From Candidatus Dormiibacterota bacterium (GTDB lineage: Bacteria > Chloroflexota > Dormibacteria > CF-121): DNA of 64,000 nucleotides. Below the pieces are notes generated by a model that was not told where the DNA came from, ran no database searches, and was given only the letters and a program-made list of their open reading frames with translations. Within the stretch, counting starts at the first letter, position 1. Each line of letters opens with the position of its first letter. The DNA is taken from positions 1 through 64,000 of the forward strand of contig DASZZN010000030.1 in NCBI GenBank assembly GCA_035544955.1, given 5' to 3'. Below, in pieces: positions 34,219 to 42,458 of this stretch. The translations under genes were made by a program, and so were the position numbers.

Positions 34219-34827
34219 ATGAGTGTCCGTCCTACGGCGCTTCACGGTCTCGTGGAGATCGAATCAGAGGTCCATCGGGATGACCGTGGCTTCTTCCTGG
34301 AGAGCTACAACCGGCACCGGTACAAGGAGCTGGGCATCGACGAGGAGTTCGTCCAGGACAACCACTCCCACTCGAAGAAAGGGGTTCTTCGCGGGCTCCA
34401 TTACCAGGACATGTCGGCTCCAATGGGCAAGCTGGTGCGCTGCACGAGGGGTGCCATCCTGGACGTCGCGGTTGACTTACGGGTCGGCTCCCCGACGTTT
34501 GCCGCGTGGTATGCGGTTGAGCTGAGCGACACGAACTGGCGCCAACTCTTTGTTCCCGTCGGGTTCGGCCACGGCTTCCTGGCCCTGTCTGACCTCGCCG
34601 ACGTCGAGTACAAGTGCACCGGTTATTACGCCAGGGCCGCCGAAGGCGTGATCGCCTGGAACGATCCACAGATCGGGATCGAGTGGCCGGAGAAACGCCC
34701 ACTGTTGTCCAGCCGTGATGCCAAGGGCATGACGCTCGAGGAGTACGTGCGCAATCCGGCCTTCACTTACGCCCCCACCCCGACCCTCCCCCGCAAGCGG
34801 GGGAGGGACAATTCAGGAGCGAAATGA
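34219..34827 (+). CDS. rmlC: dTDP-4-dehydrorhamnose 3,5-epimerase
   Basis: A 202-residue cupin enzyme of dTDP-L-rhamnose synthesis. It shows 'VHRDDRGFFLESYNRHRY', the catalytic His in 'GVLRGLHYQD', and 'FVPVGFGHGFLALSD', with the tyrosine in 'KCTGYYARAAEG'. The last 17 residues ('TPTLPRKRGRDNSGAK' region) do not belong to the family: they are encoded by a copy of the dispersed palindromic repeat that the frame runs through before stopping in the rmlB start (ATGA). The core length of about 185 residues is normal. Confidence 0.92.
   Translation: MSVRPTALHGLVEIESEVHRDDRGFFLESYNRHRYKELGIDEEFVQDNHSHSKKGVLRGLHYQDMSAPMGKLVRCTRGAILDVAVDLRVGSPTFAAWYAVELSDTNWRQLFVPVGFGHGFLALSDLADVEYKCTGYYARAAEGVIAWNDPQIGIEWPEKRPLLSSRDAKGMTLEEYVRNPAFTYAPTPTLPRKRGRDNSGAK
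34772..34816. repeat. Dispersed GC-rich palindromic repeat, copy 3 (inside the 3' end of rmlC)
   Basis: Perfect 11-bp stem ccctcccccgc (34784-34794) and gcgggggaggg (34797-34807) around aa, with the flank cccccacccc and tail acaattcagg. It is translated as the terminal residues of RmlC. Confidence 0.88.
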
Positions 34828-35846
34828 AGCACCTGCTCGTCACGGGGGGAGCCGGCTTCATCGGTTCGGCCTTTGTTCGGCAGCGATTGCGCGCCGAGCC
34901 AGAACTTCGAATCACGGTGCTGGACAAGTTGACATATGCCGGCAGCCGAGAAAACCTCGCGGAGGTTGAGGCGAATCCCCGCTTCCAGTTTGTTCACGGC
35001 GACATATGCGACGGCATCGCGGTCGAGCCACTCGCCAAGGAGGCGGACGCGATCGTCAACTTCGCCGCCGAGTCGCATGTGGACCGTTCGCTTCTAGAGG
35101 CGGGCGAATTCGTGCAGACGGATGTCCGTGGCACGCTGGTCCTCCTCGAAGCCGCGCGCCGACATGGGCATCAGCGCTTCCTCCAGGTCAGCACCGACGA
35201 GGTGTACGGCCACGTCGGCGACGGGCGTAGCCGGGAGGGGGACGCTCTTGTCCCGCGAAGCCCGTATTCGGCAACGAAAGCGGGCGCCGAGATGCTGGTG
35301 CACGCGTACCATGCCAGCTTTGGCCTGCCCACGCTGATCACGCGAGGCTCGAATACGTACGGACCGTTTCAATTTCCCGAAAAGATCATTCCCCTCTTCA
35401 TCACCAATGCGCTCGCGGACCTGCCACTCCCAATCTATGGAGACGGCTCCGCCGTCCGCGACTACCTCTACGTCGACGACCACGTGAGCGCCATCGCCGC
35501 CGTTCTGGCGAATGGGGAGCCGGGCAGCGCCTACAACGTCGGTGCCGGCGCCGAAATCTCCGGCGTGGCGGTGGCCGACGCCGTGCTCGAGTACTGTTCC
35601 AAGCCGGCGTCGTTGAAGCATTTCGTGAAGGACCGGCCGGGCCACGACTACCGCTACGCCCTCGATGTCACGCGGATCCGGCCACTCGGATGGCACGCCG
35701 CGGTCCCGTTTCGCGAAGGGTTGCGACGAACGGTGGACTGGTACCGGGACAACGAATCGTGGTGGAAACGCCGGAAGGCGAAGGAGTTCTGGGAGTTCTA
35801 CCAGCGTAATTACCGGGGTCTGCCCAGTCGCGCCATCCCCCAGTAG
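34824..35846 (+). CDS. rmlB: dTDP-glucose 4,6-dehydratase
   Basis: A 340-residue extended short-chain dehydrogenase that makes dTDP-4-keto-6-deoxyglucose. NAD loop 'LLVTGGAGFIGSAFVRQ', family-specific 'VLDKLTYAGSRENLAEV', 'NFAAESHVDRSL', catalytic 'QVSTDEVYGHVG' with the Asp-Glu pair, and 'YSATKAGAE' (YxxxK) are all present, as is 'GSNTYGPFQFPEKIIPLFI'. ATG 34824 overlaps the rmlC stop (ATGA). rmlD follows after two bases. rmlA, needed to make dTDP-glucose, is not in the window. Confidence 0.94.
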   Translation: MKHLLVTGGAGFIGSAFVRQRLRAEPELRITVLDKLTYAGSRENLAEVEANPRFQFVHGDICDGIAVEPLAKEADAIVNFAAESHVDRSLLEAGEFVQTDVRGTLVLLEAARRHGHQRFLQVSTDEVYGHVGDGRSREGDALVPRSPYSATKAGAEMLVHAYHASFGLPTLITRGSNTYGPFQFPEKIIPLFITNALADLPLPIYGDGSAVRDYLYVDDHVSAIAAVLANGEPGSAYNVGAGAEISGVAVADAVLEYCSKPASLKHFVKDRPGHDYRYALDVTRIRPLGWHAAVPFREGLRRTVDWYRDNESWWKRRKAKEFWEFYQRNYRGLPSRAIPQ

Positions 35847-35848
35847 GG

Positions 35849-36679
35849 ATGCGGGTTCTCATCACCGGGGCCGGCGGGCAGCTCGGCCACGACCTCCAGG
35901 CAGTGCTCGACGACGAGGAAGTCGATGCTCGCGACCATCGGGCGCTGGACATCAGCAACGAGGCGGCCGTCCTGGCGGTGGTCAGGGAGATCCGTCCTCA
36001 CTGGATCATCAACGCCGCGGCTTTCAACGACGTGGACGGCGCCGAGATCGCCGAGGATGAGGCCTTCGCCGTCAATGCCCGGGGCCCGGCTAACCTCGCC
36101 GGCGCAGCGGCGGCCGTCGACGCCAGTCTCATCCACATCAGCACGGACTACGTCTTCGACGGCACGAAGGGCCGGGCGTATACGGAAGACGACCAGCCGA
36201 ATCCACTCAGCGTGTACGGCCGCTCGAAGTACCAGGGGGAGCGGTCGGTGCTGGAATCGACGGCATCGGTCTGCGTGCTGCGAACCGCCTGGTTATACGG
36301 AGTCCACGGCAAGAACTTCGTGAAGGCGATCCTGGAGCGCGCGAAAGAGGGGAGGCCGTTGGACGTGGTTGCGGACCAGGTGGGGAGTCCGACCACCACG
36401 CGTGACCTCGCCGAGGCGATCAACCGGCTGATCCGGACGCCCGCCCGCGGGCTGTTCCACGTCGCCAACGCCGGCGCTTGCAGTCGCTACGAGTTCGCGA
36501 AGGCGATCGTGCGCGGAGCCGTCGAGGTGCGTCCGATCACCAGTGCGCAGGCCGCCCGGCGGGCGCTCAGGCCAGCGAACTCTGCGCTGACGAGCCTGCG
36601 CTGGGAGGCGACGGGTTTGCCGCCATTGCGCACGTGGGAAGCCGCGCTAAGCGATTTCCTTGACAGCCACTTCGCCTGA
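35849..36679 (+). CDS. rmlD: dTDP-4-dehydrorhamnose reductase
   Basis: A 276-residue reductase that completes dTDP-L-rhamnose. Motifs are 'RVLITGAGGQLGHDLQAVL', 'IINAAAFNDVDGAE', 'HISTDYVFDGTKGRAYTE' and the catalytic 'YGRSKYQGE'. It is the last gene of the rmlCBD set, starting two bases after rmlB. L-rhamnose from this operon presumably feeds the polysaccharide made by region 1. The next gene, on the - strand, converges on it, and the repaired frame of that gene ends 15 bases after the rmlD stop. Confidence 0.93.
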   Translation: MRVLITGAGGQLGHDLQAVLDDEEVDARDHRALDISNEAAVLAVVREIRPHWIINAAAFNDVDGAEIAEDEAFAVNARGPANLAGAAAAVDASLIHISTDYVFDGTKGRAYTEDDQPNPLSVYGRSKYQGERSVLESTASVCVLRTAWLYGVHGKNFVKAILERAKEGRPLDVVADQVGSPTTTRDLAEAINRLIRTPARGLFHVANAGACSRYEFAKAIVRGAVEVRPITSAQAARRALRPANSALTSLRWEATGLPPLRTWEAALSDFLDSHFA

Positions 36680-36693
36680 CGCGGCTGGTGCGG

Positions 36694-37301
36694 CTACGCC
36701 GCCTTCCGGCTGATCCGTCGGCGGCTCTTCGGCTGCACCCAGAGCACATCGGCGAGGCCGGCCAGACGGTCGGTGCGAGATGAACGAGCTCTCTCTCTCG
36801 ACGTTCGAACTCGCGGATGATTTCAAGTAGCTGCTTGCCCACAGTCGCCATGGAAACGCGGTAAGGGCTGAAGCGATCGCGGGCGCCAGGTTTCAGGCTC
36901 GCCTGGAAGGTGAAGTGCCAGCGGCCACGGACGATACGCGGCATCGCGTGCTTGTGGACCTCGTTGGAGGGCACGAGGAAAACCGGATCCCGGAAGGTCA
37001 TCGTCTTCCTGTCGAAGAAGCCGAAGAAGTAGTAGAAGCGGGCGTCCGTGATGAGGCGGCCGACCCGGACGGTGAAGGGAATCTGCAGGACCTGACTTTT
37101 CCGATGGGTCCAAAGGCGCCACGTCGTCTTGATCTGGAGGGCAACCGCCGCGAAATGCCGGCGGCGGTGGGTCTCCATGTCGCGATGTTCGTCGTCACTG
37201 GCCGGATAATCGCACTCGATCTCGCCGTTGGTCGTCAGCATTAAGATCTTGGCGGCTTCGGTCTGGCCGATCAACCCACGTTGGACCTCGCTTAGCGGCA
37301 C
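36694..37301 (-). pseudogene. PD-(D/E)XK-like (DUF4365-type) protein, frameshifted at a CT microsatellite
   Basis: From GTG 37301 the frame reads 'QRGLIGQTEAAKILMLTTNG' then 'FAAVALQIKTTWRLWTHRKS', with a Q-x-K-T-T core like the PD-(D/E)XK group of stand-alone nuclease-like proteins. Near 36788-36800 the + strand has CTCTCTCTCTC. After it the original frame runs on as Arg/Ser-rich noise into rmlD (to 36567), while a neighbouring frame gives a sensible end ('DRLAGLADVLWVQPKSRRR') with TAG at 36694, just clear of rmlD. A length change in the dinucleotide run explains this: mutation, phase variation or sequencing error. Function uncertain. Confidence 0.6.
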
Positions 37302-37394
37302 ACAGGTTCAACCGGGCATTGGGCCGAAAGTTTGCACACGACAAGGCCCGGGGGTCGCAAGGAAGGGGAAGGGAGTTCCGTATACGGGAGATAG

Positions 37395-37475
37395 ATGGCA
37401 CTTGACGGTCGCCAGATCTTCGTCTGGGAAGCCAGCGTCGATCGCATAACCGAGCTAATCAAGCGCAGCATATAG
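37395..37475 (+). pseudogene. Truncated copy of the gene at 51007 (26 codons)
   Basis: ATG 37395 to TAG 37475 encodes 'ALDGRQIFVWEAS' and 'RITELIKRSI', closely matching the N-terminus of the 216-residue protein at 51007 ('GLNGHQVYIWEGS', 'RVTELIKRYV'). DNA similarity stops near the TAG, so about 190 codons are missing. A purine-rich stretch (aaggggaaggg) lies upstream. It is either a deletion remnant or a very short expressed peptide; remnant is more likely. It sits divergent to the frameshifted nuclease-like gene. Confidence 0.7.
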
Positions 37476-37479
37476 ATGT

Positions 37480-38325
37480 ATGGGATTGCCTAGGCGGCTG
37501 GCTCTAGCCGGCGTGCTGATCGCAGTTCAAGCCATGACGGGCAGCCTGTCGGCTGCGGCCGCCACCCCGGACACCTCGATCGAAATGACGGTCGTGACGA
37601 GCACAGGGGAGCCCGTGGTCGGCGTAATGCTGAGGGCGACCGACGAGACCGAAGCCCTGGTCCTGTCCGGCGTTCGATCGCGGGGTTGCGGCCCGGGTGA
37701 GACCACGCCGACCGATAGCGCCGGCCACTGCACCTTCTCGAACCTGACAATCGGCCACCTCTACAGCATCTGGCTGGAGGGATCTGCGACCGGCAGTGGC
37801 GACGTGCGGGCGCCAGCTTACTATCAGCCCATCGTCCTGAAAGTGATCGGGCCGAAGGTCGCCCCGCCAATGGCGCATGGCGGCGGCAGCGGTTCCATCG
37901 GTGGGCCTGTGCTCACCAGCTCCGGCGAGTATGTTCCGGGAGTCGGCGTGTGCGCCACCTATGACAGCCGCACTGGGAGCAGCGTGTGCGACATCGCCGA
38001 CACCCTGGGACGCTACACCCTGTCGGGAGTCTGCTGCGACGTCAAGCTGACTGGCTTTCTGACGGTGACTGGCCCCTACGTCAATGGGAGTGTCAGAAAC
38101 GTACCCAGCGGTAGCCCTGCAAAGATCGTGGTGGAAGTCGGACAGATTCCGATTTTGCCGACGCCGACGCCCTTTGTGCCGCCGCCAAGTTCTGCGCCGC
38201 CGCCAGCCTGGCAGCTGGTGACGCAGGGGTTGCCTCAGGTCGGTCACGATCTGCTGCTTGGGCTGCTCGTTGTGATCCTGCTGGCGGTGCTTGGCGGCGC
38301 GGTCATCTTCGCCCGACGCCGATAG
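37480..38325 (+). CDS. Exported, C-terminally membrane-anchored protein with carboxypeptidase-regulatory-like repeats
   Basis: A 281-residue protein. A signal peptide covers residues 1-28 ('LALAGVLIAVQAMTGSLSAA'). Two beta-sandwich-like segments follow: 'TSIEMTVVTSTGEPVVGVML' and 'GSIGGPVLTSSGEYVPGVGV', both with the 'GxPVxGVxV' look of CarboxypepD_reg/SpaA-type modules and paired Cys. A Pro-rich spacer (near 225-240) leads to a C-terminal membrane helix ('LLLGLLVVILLAVLGGAVIF') and a short RRR tail. It would be displayed outside the cell; role unknown. A dispersed repeat lies immediately after the stop. Confidence 0.65.
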   Translation: MGLPRRLALAGVLIAVQAMTGSLSAAAATPDTSIEMTVVTSTGEPVVGVMLRATDETEALVLSGVRSRGCGPGETTPTDSAGHCTFSNLTIGHLYSIWLEGSATGSGDVRAPAYYQPIVLKVIGPKVAPPMAHGGGSGSIGGPVLTSSGEYVPGVGVCATYDSRTGSSVCDIADTLGRYTLSGVCCDVKLTGFLTVTGPYVNGSVRNVPSGSPAKIVVEVGQIPILPTPTPFVPPPSSAPPPAWQLVTQGLPQVGHDLLLGLLVVILLAVLGGAVIFARRR

Positions 38326-38330
38326 CTTTT

Positions 38331-38371
38331 TCCCTCCCCCACCCCACGGGGGAGGGCAGGGTGGGGGCTTG
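38331..38371. repeat. Dispersed GC-rich palindromic repeat, copy 4 (possible terminator)
   Basis: ccctccccc (38332-38340), loop accccac, gggggaggg (38348-38356), followed by cagggtgggggctt. Orientation is opposite to copies 2 and 3. Only five bases separate it from the upstream stop, so it may also end that transcript, although the T-run precedes the hairpin rather than following it. Confidence 0.8.
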
Positions 38372-38456
38372 ACTCAACCGGGTTTCGAGGCCAGACTTGG
38401 CCGGAAGAAAACCGGGGGCCAGTTTGTGCGGCCGCCAAAAGGGGAGGGGAGTCGCG

Positions 38457-39728
38457 GTGATCGAGTGCGCGAAATGCGGGCACCGCAACGCGGACGGAAC
38501 CGAGTTCTGCCAGAACTGCGGCACCTTCCTGGGATACGAGGGCAAGAAGCTGGAGTCCCTGCCGGGCAGCGTCCTGGTCACGGTCTCGCCGACCATCGTC
38601 ACGGTCGCTCCGGGATCCCAGGCGGCGGCCGAGGTCCGGGTCCGCAACAAGAGCAACATCGTCGACCAGTACCAGATCCAGGTGACGGGCGAGCCGGCCG
38701 CCTGGACGGTTGCCGAGCCGAGCACGCTCTCGCTGTTTCCTGACAAAGAGGGAGTCGCCATCGTGCGGTTCCGGCCACCCCGATCCACGGACGTCTCCGC
38801 CGGACGCAAGCCGTTCGCCATCAAGGTGCAGTCGAAGGCGTCGCCGGAGATCTCGGGCCGGCAGGAAGGTGTGATCGATGTTGCGGCCATCCAGGAAGCG
38901 GGGCTCTCGATCACGCCGCACACCGCCCGCGGTGGCGAGTCGGCGAGCTATCGCCTTCTGCTTCAGAACAAGGGGAACGCGCCGCTCCAGGTGACGCTCG
39001 ACGCCTCAGATCCGGACGAGTTGCTCACCTTCGAGTTCGACCGCCCGGCACTGACACTTGGCAGGGGAGAGGCGGTCAACGTCCAGCTCGTGGTCGGGCC
39101 GCGCGCAACCTTCTATGACGGACCCCCGCAGCCGCACGGCTTCAAGGTCCAGCTGAGTTCCGACGGTGTGGCGCCGGTATCCGCCGACGCCACCCTGCTG
39201 CAGGAGGCGATACCGCGGCCGGTTCGGAAGAAGTTCCCGCTGGTCCCCGTGCTGGTCGGCGTACTGGCGCTCGGCCTTCTCACCGGCATGGTCATTGAGC
39301 GGGATCCGTTGATGAAGCTCGTCGGGATCAAGAGCTCCGACACGGTTACGCCGAACACGGGAGGGAGCCTGAAGTTCTCGCCAACCGTCAGCCCGAGCGT
39401 GACGGTCGGTGCCCCGCCCATCGTGGTCGTGACAGGGCAAATCCCGAACGTCACCTGCACGAGCGCGATCGCCGCCCAGCAGGCGATCGAGCAAGCTGGG
39501 TTCAAGTTCGTGGGGAGCTTCGTGCCTAATACGAGCTACCCGAACGGCACGGTATTCAAGACATCGCCCCCGGCCGGGGTGGCGCCGCTAGGATCCGAGG
39601 TAACGGCGTTGGTGGCCACGGGTCCAGCCCCGAGTGGCCGCAGGGTTATCAATCCCTGCTTGCTCATCCTCCAGACGATCAACCCGGGCATCTTGCAGCT
39701 TCAGATCAGCCCGACCCCGACGCCCTAG
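38457..39728 (+). CDS. Zinc-ribbon, Ig-like and PASTA membrane protein
   Basis: A 423-residue protein. The N-terminus is a zinc ribbon ('ECAKCGHRNADGTEFCQNCG', four Cys). Two Ig/CARDB-like beta domains follow: 'VTVSPTIVTVAPGSQAAAEV' and 'LSITPHTARGGESASYRLLL'. A membrane helix lies near residues 255-275 ('LVPVLVGVLALGLLTGMVIE'), and a single PASTA-like domain ('IPNVTCTSAIAAQQAIEQAG', 'VFKTSPPAGVAPLGSEVTAL') is outside. GTG 38457 has a strong site (ggggaggggag) and starts right at the ribbon. The layout suggests a sensor or scaffold linking cytoplasm and wall. Similar proteins occur beside contractile-injection-type loci, from memory only. Confidence 0.7.
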   Translation: MIECAKCGHRNADGTEFCQNCGTFLGYEGKKLESLPGSVLVTVSPTIVTVAPGSQAAAEVRVRNKSNIVDQYQIQVTGEPAAWTVAEPSTLSLFPDKEGVAIVRFRPPRSTDVSAGRKPFAIKVQSKASPEISGRQEGVIDVAAIQEAGLSITPHTARGGESASYRLLLQNKGNAPLQVTLDASDPDELLTFEFDRPALTLGRGEAVNVQLVVGPRATFYDGPPQPHGFKVQLSSDGVAPVSADATLLQEAIPRPVRKKFPLVPVLVGVLALGLLTGMVIERDPLMKLVGIKSSDTVTPNTGGSLKFSPTVSPSVTVGAPPIVVVTGQIPNVTCTSAIAAQQAIEQAGFKFVGSFVPNTSYPNGTVFKTSPPAGVAPLGSEVTALVATGPAPSGRRVINPCLLILQTINPGILQLQISPTPTP

Positions 39729-39886
39729 CCAAACAGTTCCCTCCCTCGCGTGCGGGCGGGGCGCTATGCGGTTACCAAGCCGCCTCGACTGTTCGGGCAA
39801 ACCCGGCTGCCCAAATTGCTGCCCTCTTAGCGACCCCTTTTGCTGGGACGTAGTGTCATCGTGATGAGTTAGCAAAGAACCCAAAG

Positions 39887-40951
39887 ATGAAGCTACAAGA
39901 TAGGGGGAAGCTCGAACGACGTCCTTCCCGGAAAACCCCCGGGCCTCAGAATAACGGTAGCCGCGCTTACGTTGAGTTGCTGCGGAATGGGAAAGCAACC
40001 AGGCAGGACATTCTGCACCTTCAGCGTGAGGCAGGCAATGAAGCCGTGACTGCAGTTATCGAAAAGGCTCCCCATGTCCCGAAGCGGGAGGAAATCGAAC
40101 GTCTCGGCAAACGGAAGGCAGGCGAGCCAACATACAAGAAGCCTAAGAACGAGTCCTATCTCGAGGCCCAGGTCTACGTCACGCAGTGGTTTACCGAGGA
40201 GGCATGGGTTGAAGGTCTCCTCGCGCGCATGGCCGACGATGGATTCAAGCTCTTCCATGACTATTCGGACAAAGATTTCAACAAGGACGACGCGATCGTG
40301 CTCGAACTCTTCGAGGTCGCGCTGGTCGCGGTTCCGGCTGCCGGTGCGTTACTCACGGCGTTCAAAGAGTTGAGCCGTGCAGAGAAAGTGACGAAATTGG
40401 CGGAAAAGGTGAAACGGCTGACGGAGGTTGCCATTGACCCGGTCGAGAAGGTCAAGGCAACCGGTAAAGCTGTCGGTGAAGTCGGTGGCAGCCACGAATC
40501 AGAAGAAGAGAAGGCGAAGGTTGAGTTCGAGATCGAAACGATTAAAGCGCTCAGCGAGCTCAACATCAAGTTCGTCGATAATAGGCTCGCTTCAATGAAT
40601 CAATTGACGGCCGGGCTCGAGGCCTTGAGGGATTCCTCTCCTTCGATCAATCTTCTGGATGAGGTGACGGGCATTCTCGGGCCAAAACCGAAGGATGCGG
40701 CACTGGAAAAGGCGATGGAACAGGCCAGAGACAAGTTTGAACTGAGTCTCTACCGCCAGTTCTACGTGGTGTCCGGGCGCGCCTACAAGCTTCACTGGAA
40801 CCATCCTTACCAAGGACCGGTAGAAACGATTAAAGGCGTGCCCGAGAAGGTCATGAAGCGAATAAGCGAACTTACTTCAATTCCCGGTCGCGAATGGTTC
40901 TGGCGCGGTCTGCGAGTCGAGTGGGATTACCACGTCAGCAGCGGAACCTAA
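39887..40951 (+). CDS. LQ..AGN.AV-motif protein, possible injection-system cargo
   Basis: A 354-residue, mostly helical and charged protein not recognised as a whole. After a basic, disordered N-terminus it shows 'DILHLQREAGNEAVTAVIEK' (residues about 45-64). That motif is common near the N-terminus of DUF4157 and other proteins encoded with extracellular contractile injection systems. No HExxH protease motif or other catalytic signature is visible. The C-terminus 'LHWNHPYQGPVETI' to 'GREWFWRGLRVEWDYHV' is rich in aromatic residues. The motif recurs in the large protein at 47046. Cargo or effector status is inferred. Confidence 0.55.
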   Translation: MKLQDRGKLERRPSRKTPGPQNNGSRAYVELLRNGKATRQDILHLQREAGNEAVTAVIEKAPHVPKREEIERLGKRKAGEPTYKKPKNESYLEAQVYVTQWFTEEAWVEGLLARMADDGFKLFHDYSDKDFNKDDAIVLELFEVALVAVPAAGALLTAFKELSRAEKVTKLAEKVKRLTEVAIDPVEKVKATGKAVGEVGGSHESEEEKAKVEFEIETIKALSELNIKFVDNRLASMNQLTAGLEALRDSSPSINLLDEVTGILGPKPKDAALEKAMEQARDKFELSLYRQFYVVSGRAYKLHWNHPYQGPVETIKGVPEKVMKRISELTSIPGREWFWRGLRVEWDYHVSSGT

Positions 40952-41014
40952 TGGGTCGCGTTCCGCGCCGCTAGAAACGGCGAGGGCGCCATTAAACGCA
41001 ATCCACGTTCCGTA

Positions 41015-42253
41015 TCAACTCGGTTCGGCGGCAAGCACAAAACGATTGGTGCCGTCGGCGAGTTCGAGGTCATAGCGGTCTACCGCCCCAACGTAGTCGG
41101 GCGGCTGGATCAGTTTCTCATCAGTCGCCTCGATGCTCTTCCCGTCCACCTGCACGTTTCGAAACCCGCCGTGCGCGATGACCCGGACGGCGACACCGCT
41201 TGGACGTCGCACCGAGACTTCGCTCGCGCCGCCTCGGATTCGGATTGGCACTGTACCCGACGGGCGCGGCAGGGCCAGATCAACCTTGATGGCGCCGCCC
41301 TCCAACGTAACCATGGTCAGCTGGAGGGCCCTGAGATCGGCGTCCAGCCTGAAGGTGCCGCCTTGAACCTCGAATTGCCACGCGATCGACGGGTTGAGCG
41401 CGATATGTGCGGACCGGAGCCGCCATGTGACTGGACCGAAGCCGCGGGATTCGAGATCTACGTCGTTCCCGATTACACGGACGTTGGGCTTCGTGCCGGT
41501 GAAGCCTGCCAGGAAGAGCTCGGGCATCGCAGTCCCGGCCTTGAGTGTCACCCACGTGGCGCCGCGAGGGAACCGCAGGCGGCCTCCCGCCGAACCTTTG
41601 AGCGGCGCCGAGCTGACAGTCCGCGGAACTGCCGCGGTGTAGATGCTGACAAGCGCCAGCAGCGTTACGCCGGTGACATATGCAGCCACAAGGTTGAGGG
41701 GTGCGAGCACCATCACCAGGGCCACTACGACGATGGGCAAGAGAAGCCCCTGGCTGAAGAACCCGGTCCCCATTCCAGGCGGCAGCGGTTGGACCTGTTG
41801 GGCACGGCTCGCGTACATGTACAGCGCCGAGAAAGCGATCGCGATCAGGGCCAGATTGAACGCGTATACCTCGGCTCCGATCACGGTGTTGTGGTACCGG
41901 CCCACAACGCCTGACGAAAAGGGCAGCAGGCAGACCAGGAAAAGGACGACCAGGTTCAGCCAGAGCAGCCACACATCGGCGCTGACCACCTGTCTGAAGA
42001 GCTGGTGGTGCCGAATCCAATAGAAACCGACGAGGAAGAAGCTAAGCGCGAACGTCAGGAGGGGCGGGGCGGTCTGGAGAAGAGCGGCGGGCAGTCGTGA
42101 CAGGGCATCGTTCTGCGTGATCGTCGGCACCGGCACGGTGAACACAAGCAGCGTAATGGCGACAGCGAAGACCCCATCGCTGAAAGCCATGAGCCGGCTG
42201 ATGTCATAGTCGTGTTCGCTGCGGCCATCGATCGACTGCTCGTCGTCCTCCAC
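41015..42253 (-). CDS. TMEM175-type channel protein fused to a C-terminal beta-rich domain
   Basis: A 412-residue protein. Residues about 15-210 form a six-segment TMEM175 (DUF1211) unit. The selectivity-helix signature is 'RLMAFSDGVFAVAITLLVF' (R-x3-FSDG-x2-A-x3-T), followed by 'GFYWIRHHQLFRQV'. Bacterial TMEM175 proteins are potassium-permeable channels working as tetramers. After residue 215 comes about 200 residues of alternating hydrophobic strands ('LPRPSGTVPIRIRGGASEVS', 'RRPSGVAVRVIAHGGFRNVQ') resembling LiaF/DUF2154-like beta repeats. That fusion is unusual: family members are normally about 200 residues. Start ATG 42253. Confidence 0.8.
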   Translation of the reverse strand: MEDDEQSIDGRSEHDYDISRLMAFSDGVFAVAITLLVFTVPVPTITQNDALSRLPAALLQTAPPLLTFALSFFLVGFYWIRHHQLFRQVVSADVWLLWLNLVVLFLVCLLPFSSGVVGRYHNTVIGAEVYAFNLALIAIAFSALYMYASRAQQVQPLPPGMGTGFFSQGLLLPIVVVALVMVLAPLNLVAAYVTGVTLLALVSIYTAAVPRTVSSAPLKGSAGGRLRFPRGATWVTLKAGTAMPELFLAGFTGTKPNVRVIGNDVDLESRGFGPVTWRLRSAHIALNPSIAWQFEVQGGTFRLDADLRALQLTMVTLEGGAIKVDLALPRPSGTVPIRIRGGASEVSVRRPSGVAVRVIAHGGFRNVQVDGKSIEATDEKLIQPPDYVGAVDRYDLELADGTNRFVLAAEPS

Positions 42254-42458
42254 TGATGTCCTTCGCTCGCACCACTGATGCCGGGATTCTGACCCGGCAA
42301 TCGTCGTTGCGCTAGCGTCGCGGTCCTATCGACCCCCGCTAGGTTGCCGACATCATAGAGTGTGCTGGCGCGCGCGATACAGGGGGGTTGGAGTCCTCGG
42401 CCTCGACGGTGCCTGACCACTCGAGGATTTCACGGGCGTCGACTGACTGACCGTCGGT

